Of a stretch of 64,000 nt of DNA, positions 17,047 to 26,587 are shown one piece after another. The notes beneath the pieces were generated by a model. The model was not told the DNA's origin, ran no database searches, and worked only from the letters and a program-made list of their open reading frames with translations. The translations under genes were made by a program, and so were the position numbers. The stretch's first letter is position 1. Each line of letters begins with the position of its first letter. Source of the DNA: Psychromicrobium lacuslunae (lineage in GTDB: Bacteria; Actinomycetota; Actinomycetes; Actinomycetales; Micrococcaceae). The DNA lies in contig NZ_CP011005.1 of the NCBI RefSeq assembly GCF_000950575.1, positions 1,674,001-1,738,000 of the forward strand. The letters run 5' to 3'.

Positions 17047-18729
17047 CTAGCTAAGCAAACCCCGGTGCGCTTCGCGCCGTCGGGCCTGCTGTTCCGGATC
17101 CGGCACCGGCAGCGAGGCAATCAGTCGCTTGGTGTACTCATGCTGCGGATCTCCCATCACCTGGGAGCCGATGCCCTCTTCGACCAGCTTGCCTTTATAG
17201 AGCACGCCAACCCACTCCGAGAGCATGTCCACCACCGCGAGATCATGGCTAATGAAAAGCGCCGCGAAGCCAAATTCAGCCTGGATCTCCTTGAAAAGTT
17301 CAAGCACCTTCGCCTGCACCGAGACGTCGAGCGCCGAAGTAGGCTCGTCGGCGATTAACAGCTTCGGGTTGAGCGCCAGGGATCGGGCGAGTGAGGCCCG
17401 TTGACGTTGTCCGCCGGAAAGTTCATGCGGATAACGATCAGCATAGGAAGCTGGTAACTGCACCGCTTCCAATAACTCGGCGACCCGCTTCTTCACCTGG
17501 CTCGGTGAATCCGAGGTGTGAATCAACAACGGCTCAGCAACGCACTCACCGATCTTCAGCTGCGGGTTGAAGGAGGCCGCCGGGTCTTGGAAAACGAAGC
17601 CGATGTCCTTGCGGTGCGGTTTAAAGCTGCGCTCCTTGAAATTCAGCATTTCATAGCCAAGCACCTGCAGCGAACCACCGGTGGTGCGATTCAGGCCCGC
17701 GATGGCACGGCCAATCGTGGTCTTGCCGGAGCCGGATTCACCGACCAGGCCAAAGACCTCGCCAGCAGAGATGGTGAAACTAACCTCGTCCACCGCACGG
17801 AAACCAGCCCGACCGAAGCGACCCGGGTATTCGATCACCAGGTCACGTGCTGACACCAATACTTCAGCATCCTGATGCGCCCGTTCGGTTTGGCCCTGTG
17901 AGGCCGAATGGCGACCGAGGTGCGGAACCGCGGCCAGCAGGTTCTTGGTGTATTCCTGCTGCGGTGCGGCGAACAGTTCCTTCGCGGAGGCCTCCTCGAC
18001 CACATCGCCCTTGTACATCACGACGACACGGTCAGCGAGATCGGCAACCACACCCATATTGTGGGTGATCAGCACAATGGAGGTGCCGAACTTATCCCGG
18101 ACGTCGCGGAGCAGTTCGAGGATCTCGGCCTGTACCGTGACATCAAGGGCGGTAGTCGGTTCGTCCGCCACAATGAGTGAAGGGTTGAGCGCTAGCGCGG
18201 CGGCTATCACCACACGCTGCTTTTGCCCGCCGGAGAACTGATGCGGGTAGTAGTCCACCCGCTTCTCCGGTTCCGGCATACCCACTTTGCGCAGCGCCTC
18301 AATAGCGGCGGCCTTAGCCTCCTTGCGGGAGATCTTGCCGCCGTTCTTAGCCCGATGGGCGCGCAGCCCCTCGGCGATCTGCCAGCCCACGCTGTAAACC
18401 GGGTTGAGCGCAGTCGAAGGTTCTTGAAACACCATCGAGACATCTCGGCCACGCACAGCACGCAATTCGCGTTGTGAGATCGAGACCACGTCATGTCCAC
18501 TCACCAGGACGGTGCCGGAGCTGAGCGCGGTCTCGGGCAAAAGCCCCAGGATGGTCTTGGCGGTGACAGTCTTGCCCGAACCGGATTCGCCGACAATGGC
18601 CACCACTTCACCCGGGGCAACTGAAAGGCTGACATCGTCAACGGCTTTAACGTCGCCGCCATCGGTGGCAAAGGTCACCTTGAGGTGTTCAATATCTAGA
18701 ACACTATTGGCTGCTGCCTTCTCGCTCAT
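17047..18729 (-). CDS. Peptide ABC transporter ATP-binding protein (fused DppD-DppF type)
   Basis: 560 residues carrying two complete nucleotide-binding domains. The first (about 10-260) has Walker A GESGSGKTVTAK and signature FSGGQKQR; the second (about 295-545) has GESGSGKTTIGR and LSGGQRQR. Each is followed by the oligopeptide/dipeptide C-terminal extension. It powers the permeases encoded just upstream (4-base overlap with the DppC-like gene). Fusion of the two ATPases into one chain is common in actinobacteria. Confidence 0.94.
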   Translation of the reverse strand: MSEKAAANSVLDIEHLKVTFATDGGDVKAVDDVSLSVAPGEVVAIVGESGSGKTVTAKTILGLLPETALSSGTVLVSGHDVVSISQRELRAVRGRDVSMVFQEPSTALNPVYSVGWQIAEGLRAHRAKNGGKISRKEAKAAAIEALRKVGMPEPEKRVDYYPHQFSGGQKQRVVIAAALALNPSLIVADEPTTALDVTVQAEILELLRDVRDKFGTSIVLITHNMGVVADLADRVVVMYKGDVVEEASAKELFAAPQQEYTKNLLAAVPHLGRHSASQGQTERAHQDAEVLVSARDLVIEYPGRFGRAGFRAVDEVSFTISAGEVFGLVGESGSGKTTIGRAIAGLNRTTGGSLQVLGYEMLNFKERSFKPHRKDIGFVFQDPAASFNPQLKIGECVAEPLLIHTSDSPSQVKKRVAELLEAVQLPASYADRYPHELSGGQRQRASLARSLALNPKLLIADEPTSALDVSVQAKVLELFKEIQAEFGFAALFISHDLAVVDMLSEWVGVLYKGKLVEEGIGSQVMGDPQHEYTKRLIASLPVPDPEQQARRREAHRGLLS

Positions 18730-19754
18730 GCTTGGCCTCCCTGCGACGCCGAATTGTCACTTAGCTCAGCCGCTGCGGCGGGTGCTGCCGATTGTTTCTT
18801 ACCGGGACGACGACGGCCCCGCAAGCGCGGATCATTGAGGTCGTTCATGCTCTCGCCCACCAGAGTCAGCCCGAGCACGGTCAGCACAATGGCAGCTCCC
18901 GGGAACACCCCGGTCCACCAGATGCCACTGGTGGCATCCGCCAACGCCTTATTCAGATCGAAGCCCCATTCGGCCGCCGCAGTCGGTTCAATGCCAAAGC
19001 CGAGGAAGCCTAGGCCCGCCAGGGTCAGAATGGCCTCGGAGGAATTCAGCGTGAAGATCAGCGGTAGGGTCCGGGTGGCGTTCTTAAAGATATGCCTGCC
19101 CACGATTCGCCAGGTTGAAGCGCCGACCACCTTGGCTGACTCGACAAACGGCTCGGCCTTGAGCCGGACAGTTTCGGCACGAATCACCCTGAAATACTGC
19201 GGCACAAAAACCACCGTGATGGAGATTGCCGCCGCGAAGATACCACCCCAAAGGTCCGAGCGTCCACCGCTAATGATGATTGACATCACGATAGCCAGCA
19301 ACAAGGACGGGAAGGCGAAAATAGCGTCCGCAATCACCACCAGCACCCGGTCCAGCCAACCGCCGATATAGCCGGAGAGCAGACCGAGTATGACGCCAAT
19401 GAAGATCGAAAGCAGCACCGCGATCACGATCACCGATACCGCAGTCTGCGCTCCCCAGAGCGTGCGGGAGAAGACGTCATAGCCGCCCACCGTGGTACCC
19501 CAAAGATGCTGTGCCGAGGGCGCCGCCTGGGTGGGGAAATCGCCCTGTGCATTGCTAATTTGATCGTAGCGATAGGGTGCCACCAAGGGCGCGAAAATCG
19601 CGGTCAGTACGAAAAGACCGGTCAGCACGGTGCCCACAATGAGCATGCCGCGCTGCAGCCCGACGCTGATTCTGAGGTGCGAAATGATCGGCAGTCTGCC
19701 GAGGAAGCCACCGCGTTGCGCGGCTCCGGTAACCGGGGTCTGTACTGTGGTCAT
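18726..19754 (-). CDS. Peptide ABC transporter permease (DppC type)
   Basis: 342 residues with about six membrane helices and the BPD_transp_1 domain in the C-terminal two thirds; the EAA-type coupling loop is at RAETVRLKAEPFVESAKVVG. An OppC-like N-terminal segment precedes the first helix (around 35-55). It forms the channel with the DppB-type protein encoded one base upstream, and the stop overlaps the ATPase start by four bases. Confidence 0.92.
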   Translation of the reverse strand: MTTVQTPVTGAAQRGGFLGRLPIISHLRISVGLQRGMLIVGTVLTGLFVLTAIFAPLVAPYRYDQISNAQGDFPTQAAPSAQHLWGTTVGGYDVFSRTLWGAQTAVSVIVIAVLLSIFIGVILGLLSGYIGGWLDRVLVVIADAIFAFPSLLLAIVMSIIISGGRSDLWGGIFAAAISITVVFVPQYFRVIRAETVRLKAEPFVESAKVVGASTWRIVGRHIFKNATRTLPLIFTLNSSEAILTLAGLGFLGFGIEPTAAAEWGFDLNKALADATSGIWWTGVFPGAAIVLTVLGLTLVGESMNDLNDPRLRGRRRPGKKQSAAPAAAAELSDNSASQGGQA

Positions 19755-19755
19755 C

Positions 19756-20841
19756 TCAGTACCTCACTCTCGGGTCGATGAGCGCCGCGATCACGTCGAC
19801 GATGAAGTTAGTCACCGCGACCAGTACCGCCAACAGCGCCACAATGCCTTGTACCGCGACGAAGTCCCGGCTACCAAGGTATTGAGCTAGCTGGAAGCCC
19901 AAGCCTTTCCACTCAAAGGTGGTTTCGGTCAGCACAGCGCCACCGAGCAACATAGCGATTTGCAGGCCCATCACGGTGATGATCGGAATCAAAGCCGGCT
20001 TATAAGCATGTTTCGTGACCAGCCTGAACTCGCTGACACCACGGGAACGGCCGGCCTCGACATAGTCTCGCCCCAGCGTGCCGATCACATTGGTGCGTAC
20101 CAGGCGCAAGAAAACCCCGCCAGTGAGCAGGCCGAGGGCAATGGCAGGTAACGCGGCGTGCTGCAGCACATCGCCTAAGGCAGCCATATTTCCACTACGC
20201 AGGGCGTCGAGGAAGTAAATCCCGGTGGGTGAACCGAGTTGCTGCAAAGCCAGTGCATTATCGGTATTGGCGCGCCCGGCTACCGGGAACCAACCGAGCC
20301 AGACCGCGAACACCAATTTCAGCAACAGACCGGCGAAGAACACCGGAGTGGCGTAACCCAGGATGGCAAAGACCCGGAGCACCGCATCCGGCCACTTGTC
20401 CCGGAATTTAGCCGCCACCATGCCGAGCGGAATGCCAATCAGCAGCGCCACGATGAGGGCGAAGAAGGCCAGTTCCAGGGTTGCTGAGCCGTAGGTCAGC
20501 AACACCTGGGTAATGGGCTGATTATCGAGTGTGCTGCCGAAGTTGCCGGTGAAGATCTGGCCGAGATATTCGAAGTACTGAACGAAAATCGGCCTGTCAT
20601 AGCCAGCGTCGTGGATTTTGGCGGCCAGCTGATCCGGCGGCAATTTGCCACCTAGTGCCGCGGTGATCGGATCGCCAGTGACCCGCATCAGGAAGAAAAC
20701 CAGGGTGACCAGGATGAAAATAGTCGGAATAATGAGCAGGAACCGGACCAGAATGTATCTTCCGAGCCCGCCTCCCGATTTTTTTGACCGCTTGAGAGCC
20801 GGGGGCTCGATCTCCGCGGGGGTGTCTACTAAAGCTGTCAT
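19756..20841 (-). CDS. Peptide ABC transporter permease (DppB type)
   Basis: 361 residues from ATG at 20841, supported by GAAGG five bases upstream; the frame extends to 20922 only across a hairpin. About six membrane helices are present; the first follows the basic segment KRSKKSGGG. The coupling loop is TNVIGTLGRDYVEAGRSRGV. It pairs with the DppC-type permease downstream. The 89-base gap to the binding-protein gene holds a strong stem-loop. Confidence 0.92.
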   Translation of the reverse strand: MTALVDTPAEIEPPALKRSKKSGGGLGRYILVRFLLIIPTIFILVTLVFFLMRVTGDPITAALGGKLPPDQLAAKIHDAGYDRPIFVQYFEYLGQIFTGNFGSTLDNQPITQVLLTYGSATLELAFFALIVALLIGIPLGMVAAKFRDKWPDAVLRVFAILGYATPVFFAGLLLKLVFAVWLGWFPVAGRANTDNALALQQLGSPTGIYFLDALRSGNMAALGDVLQHAALPAIALGLLTGGVFLRLVRTNVIGTLGRDYVEAGRSRGVSEFRLVTKHAYKPALIPIITVMGLQIAMLLGGAVLTETTFEWKGLGFQLAQYLGSRDFVAVQGIVALLAVLVAVTNFIVDVIAALIDPRVRY

Positions 20842-20889
20842 CTGTGCCTTCGCATTGTGTCCGCTAGCTGCTTTTGGCCAGCGGACATG

Positions 20890-20924
20890 GCTTGGGGCAG
20901 GGTGCCTTGCACCCTGCCCCAAGC
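20890..20924. promoter_or_regulatory. 16-bp stem-loop between binding-protein and permease genes
   Basis: A perfect 16-bp inverted repeat (20890-20905 with 20909-20924, three-base loop) lies seven bases beyond the binding-protein stop and about 50 bases before the DppB start. No T-run follows it on the minus strand. It may stabilise the upstream message or attenuate read-through, giving more binding protein than permease. Confidence 0.7.
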
Positions 20925-20930
20925 ATTCAT

Positions 20931-22568
20931 TTACTTCTTGGAAACTACTGCCAGCCGGAACTTGAACGCAGCATCCAGGGTGGTGTCGACGCCGTCGACA
21001 TTATTACCGGAAATCGCGATCTGGTTGCCCTGCAAGAGCGGCAGAGTGGAAAGATCCTTAGCTTCCATCTCTTGGATCTGACCAATTAAGTCGGCACGCT
21101 TGGCCTTGTCGTTGGTGCCTTGCTGCTCGGCGATCAACTTCTGCACTTCTGCATTGTCGTAGTGGTTGTGCAGGAAGTTGTCCTTGACGAAGAACGGGGT
21201 CAGGTAGTTATCAGCGTCCGAGTAATCCGGGAACCAGCCGAGTTGGTAGACCGGGTACAGGTCCTTATTACGGTCCTTGGAATACTGAGTCCATTCGGTG
21301 GACTGCAGGTTCACCTTGAACAAGCCGGACTTCTCCAGCTGGTCCTTGACCTTGGCGTATTCATCGCCCGAACCGGGGCCGTAGTGATCCGGATTGTATT
21401 GCAGGTTGACGGTAACCGGGCCGGTGATCCCAGCGTCGGCAAAGCGCTGCTTAGCCTTGTCCAGGCTCGGCGCACCGTTGCCGTCACCGTAGAGCGACTT
21501 GAGCGGCTCGGTGGCACCGGGCAAGCCCGAAGCAACCGGCGAGTAGACCGGGGTGTAGGTGCCTTTGTAGACGCTATCCGAAATCGCCTGGCGATCCACC
21601 AGGTCAGCCATTGCCTGGCGTACCGCGAGCGCTTTCTTCGGGTCGGCTTCCGCCGTCTTCGAACCAAACGGCATGGTGTTGAAGTTAAAGACGATGTAGC
21701 GCAGTTCGCCACCCGGACCGGTGTGAACTTTAACATTGTCTTTGGTCTTCAGGTCGCCAATGTCGGTCGCGCTCAGACTACGCCAAGCGACGTCGATCTT
21801 ATTGGTCTGCATATCCAGTTTGAGGTTATTGGAGTTTGCGTAGTACTGAACGTTGACCACATCGGTCTTGGCCTTCTCGACCAGCCCGACATATCCCGGG
21901 TTCGCCTTCAGGCTGACCAACTGGTTCTTGGTATAGCTGGTCACATCGTAGGCACCGGCGAAGGGATGCGCCTTGGCGATGTCCTCATCGGTCATTAACT
22001 TATCCGCCGGGAAGACTTCATCGTCCACAATTGGTCCGGCAGAGGAGGTAAGAACTCCGGGGAAGGTCTGATCGTTCGGCTGCTTAAGGGTGAAGACCAC
22101 GGTATTGGCGTCCGGGGTGGCAATGCTGGCCAGGTTGGTCAACAGTGAGGCCGGTCCGTTCTCGTCATTGATCTTCAGAATCCGATCAAAGCTGAACTTC
22201 ACATCTTTGGAATCAAGGGTGTGACCGTTGACGAACTTCAGATTCGGTCGCAGCTTGACCGTGTATTCGGTGGGTTTGGTGAACGAGGCCGACTCGGCAA
22301 GATCGGGTTCGATCTCATTGCCCTGCGGCTTGATGTTCACCAGGAAGGGGTAGACCTGGGTTTCCATGAACAATGAACCATTGTCATAGGAACCCGCTGG
22401 GTCGAGCGCCACCACTTTATCGGTGGTGCCGATGGTGAAGCTGCCGCCGGAAGCGCCGCCCGAGGTGTTGCTGGTGTTCCCGGCAGGGCCGGTGCAGGCG
22501 GTGAGTGCCAGGGCGGAGACTCCCGCAAAAGCTGCGAGGTAACGCAGCTTAGTTGTGTTCTTAGACAT
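20931..22568 (-). CDS. Peptide ABC transporter substrate-binding lipoprotein
   Basis: 545 residues from ATG at 22568 (GAAAGAAAG upstream); the 48 bases upstream in frame are not supported. The signal peptide has lipobox LTAC. The mature protein fits solute-binding family 5 (dipeptide/oligopeptide/nickel), with the family region WRSLSATDIGDL and a C-terminal part containing QLGWFPDYSDADNYLTPFF. It is first in the operon and captures the substrate outside the membrane for the DppB/DppC channel. Peptide specificity is not predictable. Confidence 0.93.
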   Translation of the reverse strand: MSKNTTKLRYLAAFAGVSALALTACTGPAGNTSNTSGGASGGSFTIGTTDKVVALDPAGSYDNGSLFMETQVYPFLVNIKPQGNEIEPDLAESASFTKPTEYTVKLRPNLKFVNGHTLDSKDVKFSFDRILKINDENGPASLLTNLASIATPDANTVVFTLKQPNDQTFPGVLTSSAGPIVDDEVFPADKLMTDEDIAKAHPFAGAYDVTSYTKNQLVSLKANPGYVGLVEKAKTDVVNVQYYANSNNLKLDMQTNKIDVAWRSLSATDIGDLKTKDNVKVHTGPGGELRYIVFNFNTMPFGSKTAEADPKKALAVRQAMADLVDRQAISDSVYKGTYTPVYSPVASGLPGATEPLKSLYGDGNGAPSLDKAKQRFADAGITGPVTVNLQYNPDHYGPGSGDEYAKVKDQLEKSGLFKVNLQSTEWTQYSKDRNKDLYPVYQLGWFPDYSDADNYLTPFFVKDNFLHNHYDNAEVQKLIAEQQGTNDKAKRADLIGQIQEMEAKDLSTLPLLQGNQIAISGNNVDGVDTTLDAAFKFRLAVVSKK

Positions 22569-22702
22569 CCCAGAACTTTCTTTCGATGAGTGATCTACGC
22601 CTCCCATGCCCCCCACAGGTGTGAGTCAGCGCACAATCATGATTCTCTGTTTCTACCAGAGATTCACAGTTTTTTCCTACCGAAACTGAAAGTTGAAACC
22701 AG

Positions 22703-23395
22703 TTAGTTATCCATCACAAGCTGCACCGCGGTGGCAAAATCACCGAAAACCTGGGCCGCAGCGGCTTCTCTCGGAGCCGCGGTTCTGACGAATTCGGCGA
22801 GCAGTGCCGCGGCCTGCCCCGGTTCGAGATCCTGATCCATTCCGGCGGCCAGCCACTGCTGAAGCAACTCTTGGTCGAGTTCCAGATGGAATTGCAAGCC
22901 CAGCGCACTACGATAACGGAGAGCCTGATAAGCGCACTCCGAGGTGCTCGCCAGCGGCGTGGCGCCCGCTGGTAATCCCACGTTATCGGTGTGCCAGTGC
23001 AGCACTTCAAGGCCGTCAAGCAGCGCCAATTCGGCTCCGGCGTTTAGCGCACCGAGGCCGATTTCACGAGTGGCGGCGTAGTCGATCTGGGCGCCCAAGG
23101 CCAGCGCAATGATTTGATGTCCCAAGCAGACACCGAGCACTGGAAGCTCGGCGGCAATTGCTTCCCGAACCAGTAGCGCTTCGAGGGCCAGCGCTGGATA
23201 GCTAGTGGTATCGCCAGCGTCCATCGGGCCACCCATCAGCACTACCCCGGCCAGTCTCTGCAGATCCGGCAGCTGCGGGTCAGCTTCCTCGAGTAGGTTT
23301 CGCAGTTGCCAGGGAATGTGGCGCTCATCGAGCGCCTTAGCGATCAGACCAGGACCTTCGACCGGGACGTGCTGCAGAATCAAGACAGACTTCAC
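22703..23395 (-). CDS. Class I glutamine amidotransferase-like protein
   Basis: 230 residues of the GMP-synthase-like GATase1 fold. The nucleophile Cys is in GVCLGHQI (around residue 94), and the His and Glu of the triad are in LQFHLELD. There is no synthase domain, so it belongs to the stand-alone group that includes gamma-glutamyl hydrolases of small molecules. It is monocistronic, divergent from a YbhB-family gene and downstream of the peptide transporter promoter. Substrate unknown. Confidence 0.88.
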   Translation of the reverse strand: MKSVLILQHVPVEGPGLIAKALDERHIPWQLRNLLEEADPQLPDLQRLAGVVLMGGPMDAGDTTSYPALALEALLVREAIAAELPVLGVCLGHQIIALALGAQIDYAATREIGLGALNAGAELALLDGLEVLHWHTDNVGLPAGATPLASTSECAYQALRYRSALGLQFHLELDQELLQQWLAAGMDQDLEPGQAAALLAEFVRTAAPREAAAAQVFGDFATAVQLVMDN

Positions 23396-23506
23396 CCGCT
23401 TAACTCTAATTGAGCTTCTCAGCTGGCGACCGGAACTCCACGGACCGGTGTAACGTTCGGCAAGGTGGCTATCAGAGTGTGGGGAAAATAAGGAAAAGGG
23501 GTTGGC

Positions 23507-24061
23507 GTGCTAGAGCACTTGCTGGGCAGGTTGTTGAAAAATGTTCATTCAAGCGAGGCTAAAAGCTGCTGGTATGCACCGGAACTTGCCGCCCCGCAAA
23601 CCCTGCAGCTGAGTAGCACCGCGTTCGACGACGAAGGGGATATCCCGCTATTACATTCAGGCAAGGGCCGAGGAGATAATCTCTCCCCCGCCCTTGCCTG
23701 GTCCGATCCTCCGGAGGAAACGAAGCAGTTTCTTTTTATTTTGGAGGACGTTGATGTGCCAATGCCGCGACCAATCCTTCACACCGTGGCGCTCATCTCG
23801 GCAAGCCGGCTCGGGCTCGAACAAGGCGAACTTAGCCGCGAAAGCGCAGATATCCGCTTCCTGCCAGCCGCGTTCGGCAGCCGCGGCTATCGTGGGCCGC
23901 GTCCTTTACCCCAGCACGGCCCGCATCGTTATCGTTTCCAACTATTCGCTTTGGATCGAGAGCTTGGTACCGACACGCCAAAGTTCGCCAAACTACTGGG
24001 CAAGCTTGACGGTCGGGTGCTGGCCCGAGGTCTTTACACTGGTGTGCAAGAACAGCGCTAA
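23507..24061 (+). CDS. YbhB/YbcL (PEBP, Raf-kinase-inhibitor-like) family protein
   Basis: 184 residues from a GTG start with an AAAAGGGG stretch upstream. The PEBP core is visible: LSSTAFDDEGDIPLLHSGKG with the DNLSPALAW box, the LEDVDVPMPRP segment and GYRGPRPLPQHGPHRYRF. The family binds small anionic ligands; a bacterial function is not defined. It converges on mnmA with a 10-base gap. Confidence 0.9.
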   Translation: MLEHLLGRLLKNVHSSEAKSCWYAPELAAPQTLQLSSTAFDDEGDIPLLHSGKGRGDNLSPALAWSDPPEETKQFLFILEDVDVPMPRPILHTVALISASRLGLEQGELSRESADIRFLPAAFGSRGYRGPRPLPQHGPHRYRFQLFALDRELGTDTPKFAKLLGKLDGRVLARGLYTGVQEQR

Positions 24062-24071
24062 CCCTGCTGGC

Positions 24072-25193
24072 TTACTGGCCCGTGGCAGCACGTTCTAGCG
24101 ATCGGGCAGCATCGATGGTCGCCTGGCCGAGCACTCGGCTGCCCTGATAGAGCACCACTGTCTGGCCCGGCGCAACTCCACGCATCGGATCGTTCAACAC
24201 CACCACAAGCGTCTGGTCTGGCTGCACATGGGCTCGTGCGGGCACCGGCTCACCGTGCGCCCGGACCTGGGCCATGCAGTCGAATTCGCTGCCCGTGGCC
24301 ACCTCAGCAATGGGCTCTCCAGCCCAGGAAATCCGGATGCCACGAATCTCGTCAATAGCCAGCATCCGCTCCGGACCGACCACTACGGTGTTTTCCTTGG
24401 GACGGATTTCCAGCACGAAGCGCGGCTTACCATCGGCAGCCGGAGTGCCCAATTTCAATCCGCGACGCTGCCCGACCGTGAAAGCGTTAGCCCCATCATG
24501 TGAGCCGACCTTCGCTCCGGTTTCGTCGATCACCGCACCGGGACTCATCTCGATCTTCTCAGCCAGCCAGCCACGGGTATCACCATCGGAGATAAAGCAA
24601 ATATCGTGGCTGTCTGGCTTCTTCGCTACCGAGAGGCCGCGTCGTTCCGCCTCGGCTCGCACCTCTGCCTTGCTGGCTACGTCGGCAAGTGGGAACATCG
24701 AGTGCTTGAGCTGCTGATGAGTCAGCACGCCGAGCACATAGGACTGATCTTTCGCCCAGTCATTAGCGCGATGCAGCTCGTAATTCCCTGCTTCGTCCTG
24801 AATGACCCGGGCATAGTGACCGGTGCAGACCGCGTCAAAACCGAGCGCAATCGCCTTCTCTAAAAGCGCCGCAAACTTGATCCGCTCATTGCATCGCATG
24901 CATGGATTCGGCGTCCGGCCAGCCGCATACTCGGCGATGAAATCATCCACCACGTCTTCCTTGAAACGCTCGGAGAAATCCCAGACGTAGTAAGGAATGC
25001 CTAGTTTATCGGCGGCGCGCCAAGCGTCATTGGAGTCTTCAATAGTGCAGCAGCCGCGGCTTCCGGTGCGCAAGGTGCCTGGCATCCTGGAGAGGGCCAA
25101 GTGCACCCCGACAACCTCGTGCCCGGCGTCGACTGCGCGGGCAGCGGCTACGGCGGAATCCACGCCGCCGCTCATAGCAGCTAAAACTTTCAT
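24072..25193 (-). CDS. mnmA: tRNA-specific 2-thiouridylase MnmA
   Basis: 373 residues. It adenylates U34 of Lys/Glu/Gln tRNAs and inserts sulfur. The PP-loop SGGVDSA starts at about residue 9. The catalytic cysteines are in [12 protein letters not shown] and [10 protein letters not shown], and the C-terminal RNA-binding barrel follows. Its ATG overlaps the stop of a cysteine desulfurase gene (ATGA), so sulfur donor and acceptor are made together. Confidence 0.96.
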   Translation of the reverse strand: MKVLAAMSGGVDSAVAAARAVDAGHEVVGVHLALSRMPGTLRTGSRGCCTIEDSNDAWRAADKLGIPYYVWDFSERFKEDVVDDFIAEYAAGRTPNPCMRCNERIKFAALLEKAIALGFDAVCTGHYARVIQDEAGNYELHRANDWAKDQSYVLGVLTHQQLKHSMFPLADVASKAEVRAEAERRGLSVAKKPDSHDICFISDGDTRGWLAEKIEMSPGAVIDETGAKVGSHDGANAFTVGQRRGLKLGTPAADGKPRFVLEIRPKENTVVVGPERMLAIDEIRGIRISWAGEPIAEVATGSEFDCMAQVRAHGEPVPARAHVQPDQTLVVVLNDPMRGVAPGQTVVLYQGSRVLGQATIDAARSLERAATGQ

Positions 25194-26449
25194 GCATTTT
25201 CCTCTGTTGTACCGACCGCTGCGAAGGCCTTGGCTTTCGCTACGGTGGTTGCGGTCTGGATGCTGGATTCATGTCCAGCCATCCCGGCTTGCTTGGCCTG
25301 GGCGTGAGCACCTGGCAAAGCGGCAATAAGTGCTTCAACGTCGGCAGGCCCGGTTGTATGCCCCAGGCTGAATCGTTGCGCCCCCCGGGCCTCGTCTTCG
25401 CTCAGGCCCATCGCGAGCAAAACTTGCGAAGGCCTGGGCACTCCGGCGGTGCAGGCCGAACCGGTTGAGCTTTCGATGCCAGCCATGTCGAGTAAGAACA
25501 GCAGCGAATCCCCTTCGCAGCCGGGGAAAGTGAAATGCACATTGCCGGGCAGTCGCTTCCCGGTTTCAGGCGCCGGCCCCCGTAGTACAGCTTCGGGGAT
25601 CAGTTCCTGCACCCGCTTGATCGTCTCGTCGCGGAGCTGCGAAAGCCGCAAACCCTCCTCCACCAGGCCGCTCACCGCATGCTGGGCAGCGGCCGCGAAG
25701 GCCGCAATCGAAGCGGTATCGAGAGTACCGGAACGCACATCGCGTTCCTGTCCGCCGCCATGCTGCACCGGGGTGAGTTTGATCGAGCGGCCAAGCAATA
25801 GCGCGCCAACCCCAACCGGTGCACCGATCTTGTGCCCGCTAATGGACATTGCTGCCAGTCCCGAATCCGCAAAATTCAGCGGAATGGTGCCAAAGGCCTG
25901 GACCGCATCGGAGTGCACCGGAATACCGTAGCTTGCGGCGAGCGCGACCACCTCAGCAATCGGCTGGATGGCGCCGACCTCGTTATTCGCCCACATCACG
26001 CTGACCAGCGCCACCGCTTCTGGGTCTTCGTCAAGGGCAGCTCGGTAGGCGTCCAGCCGTAGCAAACCGGACTCGTCGACGGGTAGCCAGCTGACCTTGG
26101 CGCCTTCGTGTTTTTCCAGCCATTCAACGGTATCCTGCACAGCTGGGTGCTCAACCGCAGAGACCAGAATTCTGTTGCGTCGCGGATCAGCATCACGCCG
26201 CGACCAATAGAGCCCCTTAACCGCGAGGTTATCGGCCTCGGTACCGCCGGAGACGAAGATCACTTCGGAGCGGTGCGCACCTGCGGCGAGCGCCAGCGAT
26301 TCACGGGACTCCTCGACCACTGCGCGGGCGCGACGACCCGAGCCGTGCAGCGAGGAAGGATTGCCGCTACGGCTAAGTTGTTCGGTGAGTGCGGCTAACG
26401 CGGGCTCGCAGAGCGGCGTGGTTGCCGCATGATCAAAGTACACGGGCAC
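25190..26449 (-). CDS. Cysteine desulfurase (IscS/NifS type)
   Basis: 419 residues, PLP-dependent class V aminotransferase fold. Visible motifs are YFDHAATTP at the N-terminus, SGGTEADN, the PLP Lys in [10 protein letters not shown] and the persulfide Cys in [10 protein letters not shown]. It is longer than many IscS proteins at the C-terminus (about 25 extra residues after the ALIAALPG stretch). The neighbour mnmA overlaps by four bases, indicating a main role in tRNA thiolation; no ISC scaffold gene is adjacent. Confidence 0.94.
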   Translation of the reverse strand: MPVYFDHAATTPLCEPALAALTEQLSRSGNPSSLHGSGRRARAVVEESRESLALAAGAHRSEVIFVSGGTEADNLAVKGLYWSRRDADPRRNRILVSAVEHPAVQDTVEWLEKHEGAKVSWLPVDESGLLRLDAYRAALDEDPEAVALVSVMWANNEVGAIQPIAEVVALAASYGIPVHSDAVQAFGTIPLNFADSGLAAMSISGHKIGAPVGVGALLLGRSIKLTPVQHGGGQERDVRSGTLDTASIAAFAAAAQHAVSGLVEEGLRLSQLRDETIKRVQELIPEAVLRGPAPETGKRLPGNVHFTFPGCEGDSLLFLLDMAGIESSTGSACTAGVPRPSQVLLAMGLSEDEARGAQRFSLGHTTGPADVEALIAALPGAHAQAKQAGMAGHESSIQTATTVAKAKAFAAVGTTEENA

Positions 26450-26587
26450 CTGATAATTCTACCTTGATCTACTTCTGGTAATTTCTGGCTAGCTTTGACT
26501 AGCCCTACCTATCTTGAGCCGCTCATTTCAGTCGCGGACCGCCGAGCAGCTTGACCCGAAGAGCACTTGAGGTTTCAGAATTGTGTT

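Noticed and set aside
18754-19371. 205-codon plus-strand open frame
   Set aside because: Shadow of the DppC-type permease gene, with Arg/Ser/Pro-rich unlikely composition.
21120-21998. Long open frame (292 codons) on the plus strand
   Set aside because: It lies entirely antisense to the peptide-binding lipoprotein gene and has no family resemblance; GC-rich codon bias explains the open frame.
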